In this document: positions 1 through 8,825 of the stretch, in pieces | How the letters are laid out: each line of letters begins with the position of its first letter | Position numbering within the stretch: position 1 is the first letter of the stretch | NCBI RefSeq assembly: GCF_003176895.1 | Contig: NZ_QGTD01000008.1 | Location: 372,001 to 436,000 of the forward strand | Source of the DNA: Gracilibacillus dipsosauri | Lineage (GTDB): Bacteria; Bacillota; Bacilli; Bacillales; Amphibacillaceae | Direction: 5' to 3' | DNA: 64,000 bases | Made by a program: the position numbers and the translations under genes | The notes under the pieces: model-generated | What the model was told of the DNA's origin: nothing | What the model saw: only the letters and a program-made list of their open reading frames with translations | The model's database searches: none

Positions 1-1572
1 GCCTGCAGAATTTGATTCAGCGAAAATTTGTGAAATTTCCTTTTCTAAATTTTTCATTTCTAGCTTTGCAAGGATTTGATCTAGCTGTCCGATGACATTC
101 TCAAATAGGCTAATTTTGTTATAAAGTAATTCCATTACTTGCTCTTCCATTGTTTGTTTAGTGGCAAGATTATAAATAGTAACATCGTTTTCCTGGCCAT
201 AACGATGAATTCTACCGATTCTTTGCTCAAGTCGCATCGGATTCCAAGGAAGGTCATAATTAATAAGGTGATGACAAAACTGTAAATTTATCCCTTCACC
301 AGCTGCCTCGGTCGCGATCATCACTTGAGCATGCTCTTGGAACAGTTGTCTCATCCAATCTTTTTTTCCTTTTTTAAATCCACCGCGATAAATAACTGCA
401 GGAATTCCTTCTTGTTTTAATAACCATTGTAAATAAATTTGGGTTGCTCTGTATTCGGTGAACACAATGAATTTCTCATCAGACTTTTTGATTAATTCTG
501 CGACCTTTAAAGCCTTCGCATGGTGTGGTAATTGTTCTATTCTAGCCATTACTTGTTGAATTTCTTCCTTAATTTCCATCGATTCAGAAGATTCCAGCCA
601 TTTTTTTAAGGAAAGATAACAGGCTTCGCGTGAACTACAAAATTCCCGCTTATAGGTGACACTTGAAAAAGCTTGAACTCCTTGGAAAATGGTTTCGATT
701 AAATCATAGACTGCCTGCTCTTCTTCGGAAAATTCCACCCAAATGGTTTCCACTTTACGTTTTGTCCATTCAATTCCTGTATCTTCTCTACGATTCCGCA
801 CCATTACTTTACTGATTAGCTGTTTTAAATAAGGATCCTTTTCCATTTCTTTCTTTTGATCACGGTATAGTTGAAGAAAATCATCATAAGTACCTAAATA
901 CCCGGGCTTTATTAAACTAATTAAATTAAAAATATCTGTTAATTTATTTTGAACAGGCGTTGCTGTTAGTAGTAAAAAATACTTCTTCTGTAAAGCTTGA
1001 ACAAATTGATAATTCTTCGTTTGGTGATTTTTTAGCTTATGTGCTTCATCTACAATGACAAAATCATAGTTTTGCTCAAGTATTGCACTTCTATGTGGCT
1101 CACGCTTTGCTGTATCCAATGTGGTTATAATAATATTGGCAGCTTGCCAATTTGTTCGCTTTCCGGCAGTTAGGGCAGGGATGAGAAATTTCTTATTTAA
1201 TTCTAATGCCCATTGGTTTACGAGAGAAGCAGGAGCTAAAATAAGTACTTTCTGTACTAAACCTCTTATTAAAAACTCCTTAAGAATTAATCCTGCTTCG
1301 ATTGTTTTTCCTAGCCCTACCTCATCGGCTAAAAGTGCTCTTCCATTCATCTCCTGTATCACCGTTTCCGCACATTTTTGTTGATGAGGGAGGAACGTTA
1401 AGTGTGGTAAGAACTTAGGAGAAACAAGGGTATCGAAATCTTCAATTTTTAATGTTTCAGCGATTTGGTAGGATTGCTTAAATAATTTCCAATCACATAA
1501 TTGATCTGGACTATGAATAAGGTTCGAAAACTCTGAAATAAAGTTATGATCTTTTTCTATTGGTATCCGCAT
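1..1572 (-). CDS. yqhH: SNF2/RapA-type DEAH helicase (YqhH-like), 3' end cut by window edge
   Basis: My translation of the minus strand from the ATG at 1572-1570 is open for 524 codons to the window edge, so the C-terminus is missing. Motif I reads ADEVGLGKT, the hallmark of RapA/HepA-type Swi2/Snf2 ATPases, and the Walker B box is DEAH (1039-1050). Further on are LLTATP (motif III) and a second RecA lobe ending in the arginine-rich motif VI RIGRIHRYGQ. B. subtilis YqhH is a SNF2-family protein of similar size upstream of this same cluster, so orthology is likely. These proteins are double-strand-translocating ATPases. The exact substrate of YqhH is not known, and an RNA-polymerase recycling role would be by analogy only. 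Confidence 0.9.
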   Translation of the reverse strand, partial: MRIPIEKDHNFISEFSNLIHSPDQLCDWKLFKQSYQIAETLKIEDFDTLVSPKFLPHLTFLPHQQKCAETVIQEMNGRALLADEVGLGKTIEAGLILKEFLIRGLVQKVLILAPASLVNQWALELNKKFLIPALTAGKRTNWQAANIIITTLDTAKREPHRSAILEQNYDFVIVDEAHKLKNHQTKNYQFVQALQKKYFLLLTATPVQNKLTDIFNLISLIKPGYLGTYDDFLQLYRDQKKEMEKDPYLKQLISKVMVRNRREDTGIEWTKRKVETIWVEFSEEEQAVYDLIETIFQGVQAFSSVTYKREFCSSREACYLSLKKWLESSESMEIKEEIQQVMARIEQLPHHAKALKVAELIKKSDEKFIVFTEYRATQIYLQWLLKQEGIPAVIYRGGFKKGKKDWMRQLFQEHAQVMIATEAAGEGINLQFCHHLINYDLPWNPMRLEQRIGRIHRYGQENDVTIYNLATKQTMEEQVMELLYNKISLFENVIGQLDQILAKLEMKNLEKEISQIFAESNSAG

Positions 1573-1640
1573 AATCAACCGTCCTAGTCTTTGTTTTCCA
1601 TATCAACATTTTTACTTTTTAATAGTGTTGACAAAAACCA

Positions 1641-1670
1641 AAAAAAAAATCAGGGAATCCTGATTTTTTT
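1641..1670 (-). terminator. Intrinsic terminator after yqhL
   Basis: AAAATCAGG and CCTGATTTT form a perfect stem around GAAT. A run of A on the plus strand (U on the minus transcript) follows the hairpin in the direction of yqhL transcription. It separates yqhL from the downstream helicase gene. Confidence 0.8.
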
Positions 1671-1689
1671 AATACATAAGTGAATCCTA

Positions 1690-2085
1690 TTAATAATCCA
1701 TCTTTTTTGTTTTCTTAATTTTCCCAGACCATTTTTTAAAACCACCGCTAAGATTATATAAATCTTGGTATCCATTTTTGTGTAGAAGTAATGCAGCACG
1801 CATCGATCTTGAGCCATTTTGGCAATAAAGATAGACAGGCTTGTCTTTTCTGAGCTCAGTTAATCGTTGTTTCATTTGTGTAAGAGGAATATTTCTCGCC
1901 CCTAGTATATGGCCACCATCAAATTCGTTAGGCTCGCGAACATCGATTAATTGCGCTTTTCTATAGCCATTTCTGAATTCTTCCTCACTCAATTGCTTCA
2001 AGATCTTCTTTTGTTTAAAATATCGATAAACGGTAAAAAGAATAAAAACTAATAGAATACCGATTACGATGTATAATTCTAACAT
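1690..2085 (-). CDS. yqhL: Membrane-anchored rhodanese-like protein YqhL
   Basis: 131 aa. Residues 3-21 form one hydrophobic N-terminal segment. They are followed by a single rhodanese domain (about 35-125) with IDVREPNEF and a catalytic-loop cysteine, C88, in YCQNGSRS. Single-domain rhodaneses transfer sulfane sulfur through this cysteine; the partner of YqhL is unknown. The N-terminal helix suggests membrane attachment with the domain in the cytoplasm. It diverges from mntR across a 329-bp interval, as in B. subtilis. The order yqhL-mntR-yqhO supports orthology. Confidence 0.9.
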   Translation of the reverse strand: MLELYIVIGILLVFILFTVYRYFKQKKILKQLSEEEFRNGYRKAQLIDVREPNEFDGGHILGARNIPLTQMKQRLTELRKDKPVYLYCQNGSRSMRAALLLHKNGYQDLYNLSGGFKKWSGKIKKTKKMDY

Positions 2086-2331
2086 AATATTTCCCCCAAC
2101 TATTTTATCTACTAAAAAGGATTATACCATTTCTATGCATGAAATAAAGTAATAAATGATTTTTTTGAAAAATTCGTAACAAGAATGAAGTTTTCTTGTT
2201 TGTCAGGCTATTCTATTGTATGCTTTTATCATAGATAGGTATGATTTATGAAATACTGTACAATATGAGGTGCTATAAAATAGAATAGTAAAAGGATTTT
2301 TAGGATATAAAAAGCTTTTTTTTAATAAACT

Positions 2332-2349
2332 TTTCTCCTTAAGGTGAAA
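2332..2349. promoter_or_regulatory. Palindrome resembling an MntR box, upstream of mntR
   Basis: TTTCTCCTTAAGGTGAAA is an 18-bp near-perfect palindrome (one mismatched pair) centred on CCTTAAGG. It ends 65 bp before the mntR start. MntR operators of the B. subtilis mntABCD type have the same CCTTAAGG core flanked by TTT/AAA, so autoregulation is a reasonable inference. The 2086-2414 interval also has an AGGTGAA/TTCACCT repeat (2342-2348, 2359-2365) and a TTAGGATA/TATCCTAA repeat (2300-2307, 2365-2372). I see no gene there. Confidence 0.45.
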
Positions 2350-2414
2350 TGATAAGCATTCACCTATCCTAACAGGTTTTCATAAACAAATGTAGATTGA
2401 ATGGAGGATTGTCA

Positions 2415-2831
2415 ATGCCTACACCAACAATGGAAGATTACATAGAACAAATTTATTTACTAATTGAATCAAAAGGTTATGCACGAGTATCTGCAATTGC
2501 TGAAGCTTTGCAAGTTCAGCCTTCTTCTGTAACTAAAATGGTTCAAAAACTAGACAAAGATGAATATTTAAATTATGAAAAATATCAAGGCCTTGTATTA
2601 ACACCGAAAGGGAAGAAAATAGGTAAGAGACTAGTATATCGTCACGAGCTTCTAGAGCAATTCCTTCGCATCATCGGAGTAGAGGAAGACAATATTTATA
2701 CAGATGTGGAAGGAATCGAGCATCACCTCAGCTGGAATTCGATTGATCGTATAGGCGATTTAGTACAATACCTAGAAGAAAAGAAAGAGAGAGTGGAGCA
2801 ATTAAGATTAATTCAACAAAAGGACGAGTAA
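2415..2831 (+). CDS. mntR: Manganese-responsive transcriptional regulator MntR
   Basis: 138 aa DtxR/MntR-family regulator, very similar to the B. subtilis protein along its whole length. An N-terminal winged helix (about 5-70, [19 protein letters not shown]) is followed by a dimerisation/metal domain with [11 protein letters not shown] and [10 protein letters not shown]. These carry the family metal ligands: D8, H77, E99, E102 and H103 by B. subtilis numbering. With Mn(II) bound it represses Mn uptake genes. A TTG 18 nt upstream is open, but the ATG at 2415 lies 7 nt behind GGAGG (2403-2407) and matches the family N-terminus, so it is the start. No SirR-type C-terminal FeoA domain is present. 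Confidence 0.95.
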   Translation: MPTPTMEDYIEQIYLLIESKGYARVSAIAEALQVQPSSVTKMVQKLDKDEYLNYEKYQGLVLTPKGKKIGKRLVYRHELLEQFLRIIGVEEDNIYTDVEGIEHHLSWNSIDRIGDLVQYLEEKKERVEQLRLIQQKDE

Positions 2832-2845
2832 ATCATTCTATTTTT

Positions 2846-2880
2846 AAAGCCTATTGTATACATATATAATAGGCTTTTAT
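2846..2880 (+). terminator. Terminator-like hairpin after mntR
   Basis: AAAGCCTATT (2846-2855) pairs perfectly with AATAGGCTTT (2868-2877), followed by only a short T-rich tail. It lies directly before the ribosome-binding site of the patatin-like gene, so it could be a weak terminator allowing read-through. Confidence 0.55.
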
Positions 2881-2896
2881 GAATCGGGTGATTTTT

Positions 2897-3790
2897 ATGA
2901 AAATTGATGGAGTTTTTTCTGGTGGCGGTGTAAAAGCATTTGTTTTTATCGGTGCATTAAAAGCGTTAGAAGAAGAGAATATTTCGTTTGAACGTGTGGC
3001 TGGTACATCTGCAGGAGCTTTATTTGCGACATTGGTTGCTGCTGGTTTTCGAGCAAAGGAGCTAGAGGAATTATTTTTAACCCTTGAGCTAAAGCAATTC
3101 TTAGATCAATCTAGAATTGGGTCTATCTTCCCGTTTATTAAATGGTTGACCTTATATCAAACAATGGGACTATATCGTGGAGATGTATTTCAACAATGGC
3201 TAGAAGAAGTATTACGTGAGAAAGGAATTCAATCCTTCCAAGATTTAAATCCACATCAGTTGAAAATTGTAGCTGCAGATATTTCGATCAATCGTGTCAT
3301 CGTATTTCCTGATGATTTGGAAGAGAGCTACCAGATAGATCCATCCTTCTTTTCTATTGCAAAGGCAGTAAGAAGCAGTATTTCCATTCCATATTTTTTT
3401 CGCCCGTCGAAATTAATCCACCCATTATCCAATCAAAAAAGCTTATTAGTTGATGGGATGATATTGAGTAATTTTCCCCTTTGGGTGTTTGATCAGCCAA
3501 ATCGAAAGCGGGAACGCCCCATTCTCGGCATGCAATTAAGTAGTCCACAACATTTAAACCACCTTACTACCATTCACAATTCCCTTGATTTACTTAAAGC
3601 GATGATCGTTACAATGCGAACTTCTTATGATAATCGCTATATTAGTGAAAATGTCGCAAAGGAAATATTATTTTTCCCCATTGAAGATGTTCAGGCAACC
3701 GATTTTGATCTATCAAGATCTGAAAAGGTAAGCATCATTGAATATGGTTATCAACAGACAAAACAGTTCTTGAGTAGTTGGACCTACTAA
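2897..3790 (+). CDS. yqhO: Patatin-like phospholipase family protein YqhO
   Basis: 297 aa from the ATG at 2897, which has GGGTG 7 nt upstream; an in-frame ATG at 2879 lacks a site. Patatin-fold signatures are present: the glycine-rich oxyanion loop FSGGGVKAF near the N-terminus, the nucleophile elbow GTSAG, and a later DG dyad (VDGMILSNFP). Patatins are serine acyl hydrolases with a Ser-Asp dyad. The dyad is followed by Met here rather than the usual Gly or Ala. Substrate unknown. Position after mntR matches B. subtilis yqhO. Confidence 0.88.
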   Translation: MKIDGVFSGGGVKAFVFIGALKALEEENISFERVAGTSAGALFATLVAAGFRAKELEELFLTLELKQFLDQSRIGSIFPFIKWLTLYQTMGLYRGDVFQQWLEEVLREKGIQSFQDLNPHQLKIVAADISINRVIVFPDDLEESYQIDPSFFSIAKAVRSSISIPYFFRPSKLIHPLSNQKSLLVDGMILSNFPLWVFDQPNRKRERPILGMQLSSPQHLNHLTTIHNSLDLLKAMIVTMRTSYDNRYISENVAKEILFFPIEDVQATDFDLSRSEKVSIIEYGYQQTKQFLSSWTY

Positions 3791-3794
3791 AAGC

Positions 3795-3837
3795 AGCGAA
3801 AAAATAGAGCCTTATAAGGAGGCTCTGTTTTTTCGCT
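3795..3837. terminator. Bidirectional terminator between yqhO and yqhP
   Basis: A long interrupted stem: AGCGAAAAAA pairs with TTTTTTCGCT and AGAGCC with GGCTCT around a short loop. It serves the convergent yqhO (+) and yqhP (-) genes and overlaps the last codons of yqhP. Confidence 0.85.
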
Positions 3838-4201
3838 TCTTGTTATTTGCATTTCCCTCAATCACTCGAAGATGTGGAGCGTTTTTACGATGCTTGAGTG
3901 GGGATTTATTTGCTGTGAAAGTCGGTTTTGGTTTAGTTGCTGTACTGCTTTTTCGTGTAAAGTTTGTTTTATATTTTTGCTTGGATTGTTTTACCGCTTT
4001 ACGATATTTTTTAAGCTCATTAGTCGATCTTTTTCGGAGAAAGAGAAAGTAGAACGCGCCAAATATAATGGCACCAATAATTAAAGAAAATAAAAGACTT
4101 CTAATTAATCCAAATGTGTCTGTAAACAATGTGACGGTGAAACCAATCGCAGCTAATCCGATAAATAGATAAACTAGCCAAGTACTCCAATTTCTAGACA
4201 T
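3812..4201 (-). CDS. yqhP: YqhP-like membrane protein, function unknown
   Basis: 129 aa starting at the ATG at 4201-4199, 6 nt behind a strong AGGAGG; an upstream in-frame TTG at 4219 lies across this site and is not needed. Two hydrophobic segments (about residues 8-27 and 34-54) are followed by a lysine/arginine-rich, probably cytoplasmic tail with many Thr, Pro and Asn residues (TKPKPTFTANKSPLKHRKN). Length, topology and position next to yqhO match B. subtilis YqhP. No enzymatic motif is visible. Convergent with yqhO. Confidence 0.8.
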   Translation of the reverse strand: MSRNWSTWLVYLFIGLAAIGFTVTLFTDTFGLIRSLLFSLIIGAIIFGAFYFLFLRKRSTNELKKYRKAVKQSKQKYKTNFTRKSSTATKPKPTFTANKSPLKHRKNAPHLRVIEGNANNKKRKNRASL

Positions 4202-4501
4202 CACATGTCCTCCTTTCAAGATGCTACGGTCTTTAAATGCTTGTTATTTTAGTTATACCCGATTTTATATGGTAATTATACAAAAATAATCAACAAATTT
4301 GAAAAAATGACTGTCTCCAGCGAATTATATTGGATTCATAACTACATAGATGCAGGATAAATAATAACGCTTACATATCCTTATAGACTAATTTCATTAC
4401 TTACTTCTATTTTATTAGAATTTTTCGATTTTGACCAGATATCTTTTTAATATGGGATGAAAAAAGCCTATATTGGTTATTCTAGGGTTGAGGTGATATT
4501 G

Positions 4502-4984
4502 ATGCGTTATCAAAGAAAGAGAGAAGAAGAAAAGGGACAATCTCTTATTTCCAAAGTGGTTAGTATTGGTTTTTTTGGTGGATTAATCTGGAGTGTTGTT
4601 GCTTCTGTTGCAGCTTATTTTCATTTTACCTCTGTCTCGCCTAAATCGTTTATCTTGCGTTCATGGCTACAGACTGACTGGACAGATCAATGGCTAGGTC
4701 AGCTTATTTCTATCTTAGTCGTCAGTCTATTATCCATAGGTATTGCGTTTCTTTACTATTTTATTCTAAAAAAAATCAGAGGCATCTGGATAGGTATAGG
4801 ATTTGGTGTGGTTCTATGGTTTATTCTCTTTTGGCTATTTGAGCCGATTTTTCCCAATATACCAACCATTTTTAATATGGATAGTGATACGATTGTTACA
4901 ACAGTATGTCTTTTTATTTTATATGGTGTATTTATTGGTTATTCGATATCTTTCTCCTATCAGCAATATAAAGATGAAAATTAA
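4502..4984 (+). CDS. yqhR: YqhR-like four-TM membrane protein, function unknown
   Basis: 160 aa from the ATG at 4502, 6 nt after GAGGTG; an in-frame codon 45 nt upstream is less well placed. Four hydrophobic stretches are visible (about residues 18-38, 64-85, 94-114 and 130-150). A charged N-terminus (RYQRKREEEKGQ) suggests an inside orientation. It matches the conserved YqhR membrane protein found before aroQ (yqhS) in Bacillus. No catalytic motif is seen. The 300 bp before it (4202-4501) hold only AT-rich DNA that probably carries its promoter. Confidence 0.8.
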   Translation: MRYQRKREEEKGQSLISKVVSIGFFGGLIWSVVASVAAYFHFTSVSPKSFILRSWLQTDWTDQWLGQLISILVVSLLSIGIAFLYYFILKKIRGIWIGIGFGVVLWFILFWLFEPIFPNIPTIFNMDSDTIVTTVCLFILYGVFIGYSISFSYQQYKDEN

Positions 4985-5044
4985 ACGGAAAATATGTTAC
5001 TATGAATAATATTGATATTGTTGGATGAGGATGGTGGAGTCCTA

Positions 5045-5494
5045 ATGGGGAAGATCTTATTACTAAATGGCCCAAACTTAAATAGATTGGGAAAGAGAGA
5101 ACCAGACATATATGGTAAGGAAACATTGGATGATGTCGAAAGGGATGTAAGAAAAGTTCTTCAAAGATATTCTCATGAGTTAGATGCTAAACAGTCGAAT
5201 CATGAAGGAGAGCTCATCGATTGGCTTCATGATGCCAATGATCATTATATTGGAGTGATTTTTAATCCGGGTGCTTACACTCATACTAGTATTGCGCTTA
5301 GGGATGCCATACAATCGATAAACGTACCGGTGATTGAAGTACACATTTCAAATGTTCATAGTAGAGAATCCTTTAGACATACATCCCTTTTAGCACCGGT
5401 TTGTCAAGGCCAAATAGTTGGACTTGGTACAAAAGGCTATCAAATGGCAGCGATCTTTTTAGGTGAAAGGAATGGGGAGGAAAAAAATGAGTAG
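5045..5494 (+). CDS. aroQ: 3-dehydroquinate dehydratase, type II
   Basis: 149 aa, the normal length for the type II dodecameric enzyme that converts 3-dehydroquinate to 3-dehydroshikimate in the shikimate pathway. The start region KILLLNGPNLNRLGKREPDIYG contains the catalytic Arg/Tyr loop. NPGAYTHTSIALRDAI carries the substrate-binding Asn and Thr/Ser, and VIEVHISN carries the catalytic His. The ATG at 5045 follows GGTGGAG; an upstream in-frame start would add 11 unrelated residues. It overlaps the next gene by 8 nt, implying co-translation, as for yqhS-yqhT in B. subtilis. Confidence 0.95.
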   Translation: MGKILLLNGPNLNRLGKREPDIYGKETLDDVERDVRKVLQRYSHELDAKQSNHEGELIDWLHDANDHYIGVIFNPGAYTHTSIALRDAIQSINVPVIEVHISNVHSRESFRHTSLLAPVCQGQIVGLGTKGYQMAAIFLGERNGEEKNE

Positions 5495-6557
5495 ATTAAA
5501 CCAATTACGTCAGCAGCTTAAGGATCATAACTTAGATGCAATGCTTATTACAAGCGCAGTCAACAGACAGTACATAACTGGATTTACAGGCACAGCAGGA
5601 GCAGCTGTCGTCACAAACGATCAAGCGTTTTTCATTACTGATTTCCGTTATACGGAACAAGCGAAAGATCAGGTGAAAGGCTTTACCATAATCGAACATA
5701 AAGAACCCATCCCAAAGGTTGTAGGAAATATTGTAAAAGATTATTCGATATCGACAATTGGATTTGAAAAAGCAACATTGTCCTATGAAGGATATGAACA
5801 ATTTGATGCAGAAATCGATGCGGAATTTACCCCAACAAGTGGAATCATCGAAAAAATTCGCTTGATTAAATCGGAAGATGAGATTACTATATTAAAGGAT
5901 GCGTGTAATATAGTTGATCGTGCTTTTGAGCATATTTTGAATTACATAAAGCCAGGTGTGAAGGAAATAGACATTGCCAATGAACTTGAGTTTTTTATGA
6001 GACGAAATGGTGCACAATCTTCAAGCTTTGATATTATTGTTGCATCAGGTTACCGTTCAGCACTTCCGCATGGTGTAGCTTCTGATAAGGAAATAGAAGC
6101 AGGAGAGCTTGTTACAATGGATTTTGGTGCGCTCTACAAAGGTTATTGCTCAGATATAACAAGAACGGTAGCAGTTGGTGAAATTTCTAGTGAGCTAAAA
6201 GAGATATATGATACGGTATTGGAAGCACAGATAAGAGGCGTAGCCGGTATTAAGCCAGGAATAACTGCAAAAGAAGCAGACGCTCTGACAAGAGATTATA
6301 TAGATAGCAAAGGGTTCGGCAAATACTTCGGTCATTCTACTGGTCATGGTCTTGGATTAGAAGTTCATGAATCGCCAGGATTGTCATTTAGATCTAATCA
6401 AGTATTGGAAAAAGGCATGGTTGTCACAGTTGAACCAGGCATCTATATCCCTGAAATCGGTGGATGTCGAATTGAGGATGATATATGGCTAACAGAAAAC
6501 GGAAACGAGCGGTTAACCCATGCACCAAAAGAATTAATTACGCTTTCGGTATCGTAA
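5487..6557 (+). CDS. yqhT: M24 family Xaa-Pro peptidase (YqhT-like)
   Basis: 356 aa. An N-terminal creatinase-like domain (about 1-125; RQYITGFTGTAGAAVV) is followed by a pita-bread metallopeptidase domain. The five metal ligands lie in MDFGALYKGYCSDITRT (two Asp), GHSTGHGLG (His), VEPGIYI (Glu) and CRIEDD (Glu). This is the Xaa-Pro dipeptidase/aminopeptidase P architecture; it hydrolyses X-Pro bonds with Mn or Co. The ATG at 5487 is 6 nt after GGGGAGG. Located between aroQ and efp as in B. subtilis. Whether the substrate is dipeptide or longer cannot be read from sequence. Confidence 0.92.
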   Translation: MSRLNQLRQQLKDHNLDAMLITSAVNRQYITGFTGTAGAAVVTNDQAFFITDFRYTEQAKDQVKGFTIIEHKEPIPKVVGNIVKDYSISTIGFEKATLSYEGYEQFDAEIDAEFTPTSGIIEKIRLIKSEDEITILKDACNIVDRAFEHILNYIKPGVKEIDIANELEFFMRRNGAQSSSFDIIVASGYRSALPHGVASDKEIEAGELVTMDFGALYKGYCSDITRTVAVGEISSELKEIYDTVLEAQIRGVAGIKPGITAKEADALTRDYIDSKGFGKYFGHSTGHGLGLEVHESPGLSFRSNQVLEKGMVVTVEPGIYIPEIGGCRIEDDIWLTENGNERLTHAPKELITLSVS

Positions 6558-6609
6558 TATATTGACAAAATAATGTACAAAATGGAACAGAGTTGGAGGA
6601 GGAATTTGA

Positions 6610-7167
6610 ATGATTTCAGTAAATGATTTTAAAACAGGTTTAACGATAGAGGTAGATGGTGATATTTGGCAGGTTATGGAGTTTCAGCATGTTAAGCCGG
6701 GAAAAGGGGCGGCGTTTGTTCGTTCTAAACTACGTAATTTAAGAAATGGTAATATTCAAGAGAAAACATTTCGTGGCGGAGAGAAAGTAAACAAAGCCCA
6801 TATAGAAAATCGTAAAATGCAATATTTATATGCTTCAGGGGATACTCATACTTTTATGGATACGTCGAGTTATGAACAAACAGAGTTACAAGCAGGTCAA
6901 ATTGAGCGAGAATTGCAATTCTTAAAGGAGAATATGGAAGTTAATATTCTCACATATCAAGGAGAAACAATCGGAGTCGATCTTCCAAATAATGTAGAGC
7001 TCACTGTTACGGAAACTGAGCCTGGTATTAAAGGGGATACAGCTAGTGGTGGTACTAAACCAGCCACTTTGGAAACTGGCTTAACGGTACAAGTACCCTT
7101 CTTTGTTAATGAGGGTGACGTACTTGTTATAAGCACTAGTGATGGTAAATATGTGTCCCGCGCCTAA
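6610..7167 (+). CDS. efp: Translation elongation factor P
   Basis: 185 aa, standard EF-P length with KOW-like N-domain and two OB domains. The tip loop is KPGKGAAF with K32 at the position modified (5-aminopentanol in B. subtilis). The C-terminal signature [25 protein letters not shown] is intact. EF-P binds the ribosomal E/P site and rescues stalling at polyproline. RBS GGAGGAGG precedes the ATG. A terminator follows, separating it from spoIIIA. Confidence 0.97.
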   Translation: MISVNDFKTGLTIEVDGDIWQVMEFQHVKPGKGAAFVRSKLRNLRNGNIQEKTFRGGEKVNKAHIENRKMQYLYASGDTHTFMDTSSYEQTELQAGQIERELQFLKENMEVNILTYQGETIGVDLPNNVELTVTETEPGIKGDTASGGTKPATLETGLTVQVPFFVNEGDVLVISTSDGKYVSRA

Positions 7168-7187
7168 TAGATGAATATTCGATAGTA

Positions 7188-7226
7188 AAAAGAGCTACAG
7201 GGCAATGATGTCTTGTAGCTTTTTTG
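7188..7226 (+). terminator. Intrinsic terminator after efp
   Basis: AGCTACA (7193-7199) pairs with TGTAGCT (7214-7220), extended by A and T runs on both sides and followed by TTTTTTGTG. Confidence 0.85.
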
Positions 7227-7317
7227 TGTTTTTAAAAACTACATGAACACAGAATGGAATGTAAGAAAAAGGTATAGAACGTCTTCTTTTTCTCTATTAA
7301 CAAAAATATCATCTAGG

Positions 7318-7345
7318 TTATATCTAACAATTAAAAGCATAGAAT
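7318..7345 (+). promoter_or_regulatory. Putative sigma-E promoter of the spoIIIA operon
   Basis: CATAGAAT at 7338-7345 matches the sigma-E -10 consensus (CATACAAT-like) at seven of eight positions. TTATATC at 7318-7324 resembles the KMATATT -35 element, with a 13-bp spacer. SpoIIIA is sigma-E dependent in B. subtilis, and the element lies 34 bp before the first gene. The 60-aa-scale reading frame at 7243-7431 has no homology or ribosome-binding site and is not called. Confidence 0.5.
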
Positions 7346-7378
7346 GTAAAAGAAAAAGTTATGTTGAAATGAGGCAAT

Positions 7379-8302
7379 ATGATGGAAACCATACTCTCTT
7401 TACTACCCATTGCAATCGCAACAGAGATTGATCATTACCTTCAAGCAAAACAAGTTGTACCAGAAGAGATTCGACTTCGCATTAATCGGCCAATTGAAAT
7501 TAATACAGGGAAAAGTGTTATGTGGTTATCCCATGTAAGAACTTCCAAAGAAGATGCTCAGTCCATATTAAATAGAATAAGCGATTATTCTCTCTATCGA
7601 TTAGAAGAAGAATTAAGACAAGGTTATATAACGGTGAGAGGTGGACATCGAATTGGGATTTCTGGTTCCGTAATTATAGAAAATGGCTATGTAAAGGCAA
7701 TCAAGCACGTGTCTTCTTTTAATATTCGACTAGCAACCGATAAAGTGGGAATCACCAAATCGTATTTACCCTATCTTTACAAAGAACATTTTTTAAACAC
7801 ACTCATCATTGGACCCCCACAGTCAGGGAAGACGACTTTTCTTCGAGATCTAGCTCGATTTGTTTCTACAGGTACAAAGGAAATGAAAGCACATAAAACC
7901 GCAATAGTGGATGAACGCTCGGAAATTTGTGCCGCAACAGAAGGAGTTCCGATGTCCTCCATAGGACTTCGTGTAGACGTTTTGGATCGTTGTCCTAAAT
8001 CAGAAGGTATGATGATGTTCGTACGATCGATGTCACCTGATGTGATTATTGTGGATGAAATTGGTAGCGATAAAGATGTACAAGCCTTAATGGAAGTGAT
8101 GAACGCAGGAATAAACTTAATTTGCACGATTCATGGAAAAGACTTAAAGGATATCCAGAATCGACCTGCGATCACACCACTTATAAACGCCGAAATTTTT
8201 GACAGATTTATTGTTTTATCAAATAAACATCATACAGGAGAAGTCCTAGACATATTAGACAGTAAGGGACATCCGATATTGGAGAGAGTGAACCAATCAT
8301 GA
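7379..8302 (+). CDS. spoIIIAA: Stage III sporulation protein AA, secretion-type ATPase
   Basis: 307 aa (306 if the second ATG, 7382, is used; its spacing to GAGG at 7371-7374 is slightly better). Walker A is GPPQSGKTT, Walker B VIIVDEIGS, and an Arg-rich segment (VDERSEI) follows, as in type II/IV secretion ATPases. SpoIIIAA is the mother-cell ATPase of the SpoIIIA-SpoIIQ channel that keeps the forespore active after engulfment. It is the first of eight tightly packed genes; the stop overlaps the spoIIIAB start by 4 nt. Confidence 0.96.
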   Translation: MMETILSLLPIAIATEIDHYLQAKQVVPEEIRLRINRPIEINTGKSVMWLSHVRTSKEDAQSILNRISDYSLYRLEEELRQGYITVRGGHRIGISGSVIIENGYVKAIKHVSSFNIRLATDKVGITKSYLPYLYKEHFLNTLIIGPPQSGKTTFLRDLARFVSTGTKEMKAHKTAIVDERSEICAATEGVPMSSIGLRVDVLDRCPKSEGMMMFVRSMSPDVIIVDEIGSDKDVQALMEVMNAGINLICTIHGKDLKDIQNRPAITPLINAEIFDRFIVLSNKHHTGEVLDILDSKGHPILERVNQS

Positions 8303-8811
8303 AATGGATCGGGGCTATTTTGATTATTATTACATTTTTTTGGATAGGGATAGAGTTTGCCAATAGAATGGAGAAACGACCGAAGTTAATTCGGACATTA
8401 AAAAATGCTTTATTAATATTGGAAGCAGAAATTGTATATAGTCAAACAGCTGTACAGGATGCGTGCATTCATATTTCGAAACAAGTTCCGCAACCAATTG
8501 CCTTATTTTTTGAACAGGTTGGGCTTCGATTAAAAAACGAGAACAGAGAGCTTTATTCAATCTGGGAGCAGGAGGTAGAACTATTTTGGAATAGTGTTCC
8601 CTTATTCTCTGATGAAAAAGAGATTATGAAACAATTCGGTAGAACACTTGGGCAGCATGATACGGTTCAACAACAAAAATATATTCAATTAGCATTAACT
8701 CACTTGAATAATAAACATACAGAAGCGGAGGAAATGTACCAACGTTATGGGAAGATTTCCAAAAGCTTAGGTTTTCTAACAGGAATATTGATTGCTTTAC
8801 TCTTGCTATAG
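8299..8811 (+). CDS. spoIIIAB: Stage III sporulation protein AB
   Basis: 170 aa, typical length. An N-terminal TM helix (about 3-20), a long helical soluble region and a C-terminal hydrophobic helix (GFLTGILIALLLL) give the two-ended anchoring known for SpoIIIAB, whose soluble domain resembles GspF of type II secretion. Conserved family features include LIRTLKNALLILEAEIVYS and LGQHDTVQQQKYIQLAL. The ATGA overlap with spoIIIAA indicates coupled translation. Confidence 0.95.
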   Translation: MKWIGAILIIITFFWIGIEFANRMEKRPKLIRTLKNALLILEAEIVYSQTAVQDACIHISKQVPQPIALFFEQVGLRLKNENRELYSIWEQEVELFWNSVPLFSDEKEIMKQFGRTLGQHDTVQQQKYIQLALTHLNNKHTEAEEMYQRYGKISKSLGFLTGILIALLLL

Positions 8812-8825
8812 AGAGGGGATAACGG

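Noticed and set aside
1121-1384. 87-codon plus-strand frame antisense to the SNF2 helicase
   Set aside because: Shadow of the helicase gene, which is continuous on the minus strand with all motifs.
7243-7431. 62-codon frame before spoIIIAA
   Set aside because: No ribosome-binding site or homology; it overlaps the sigma-E promoter and the spoIIIAA start.
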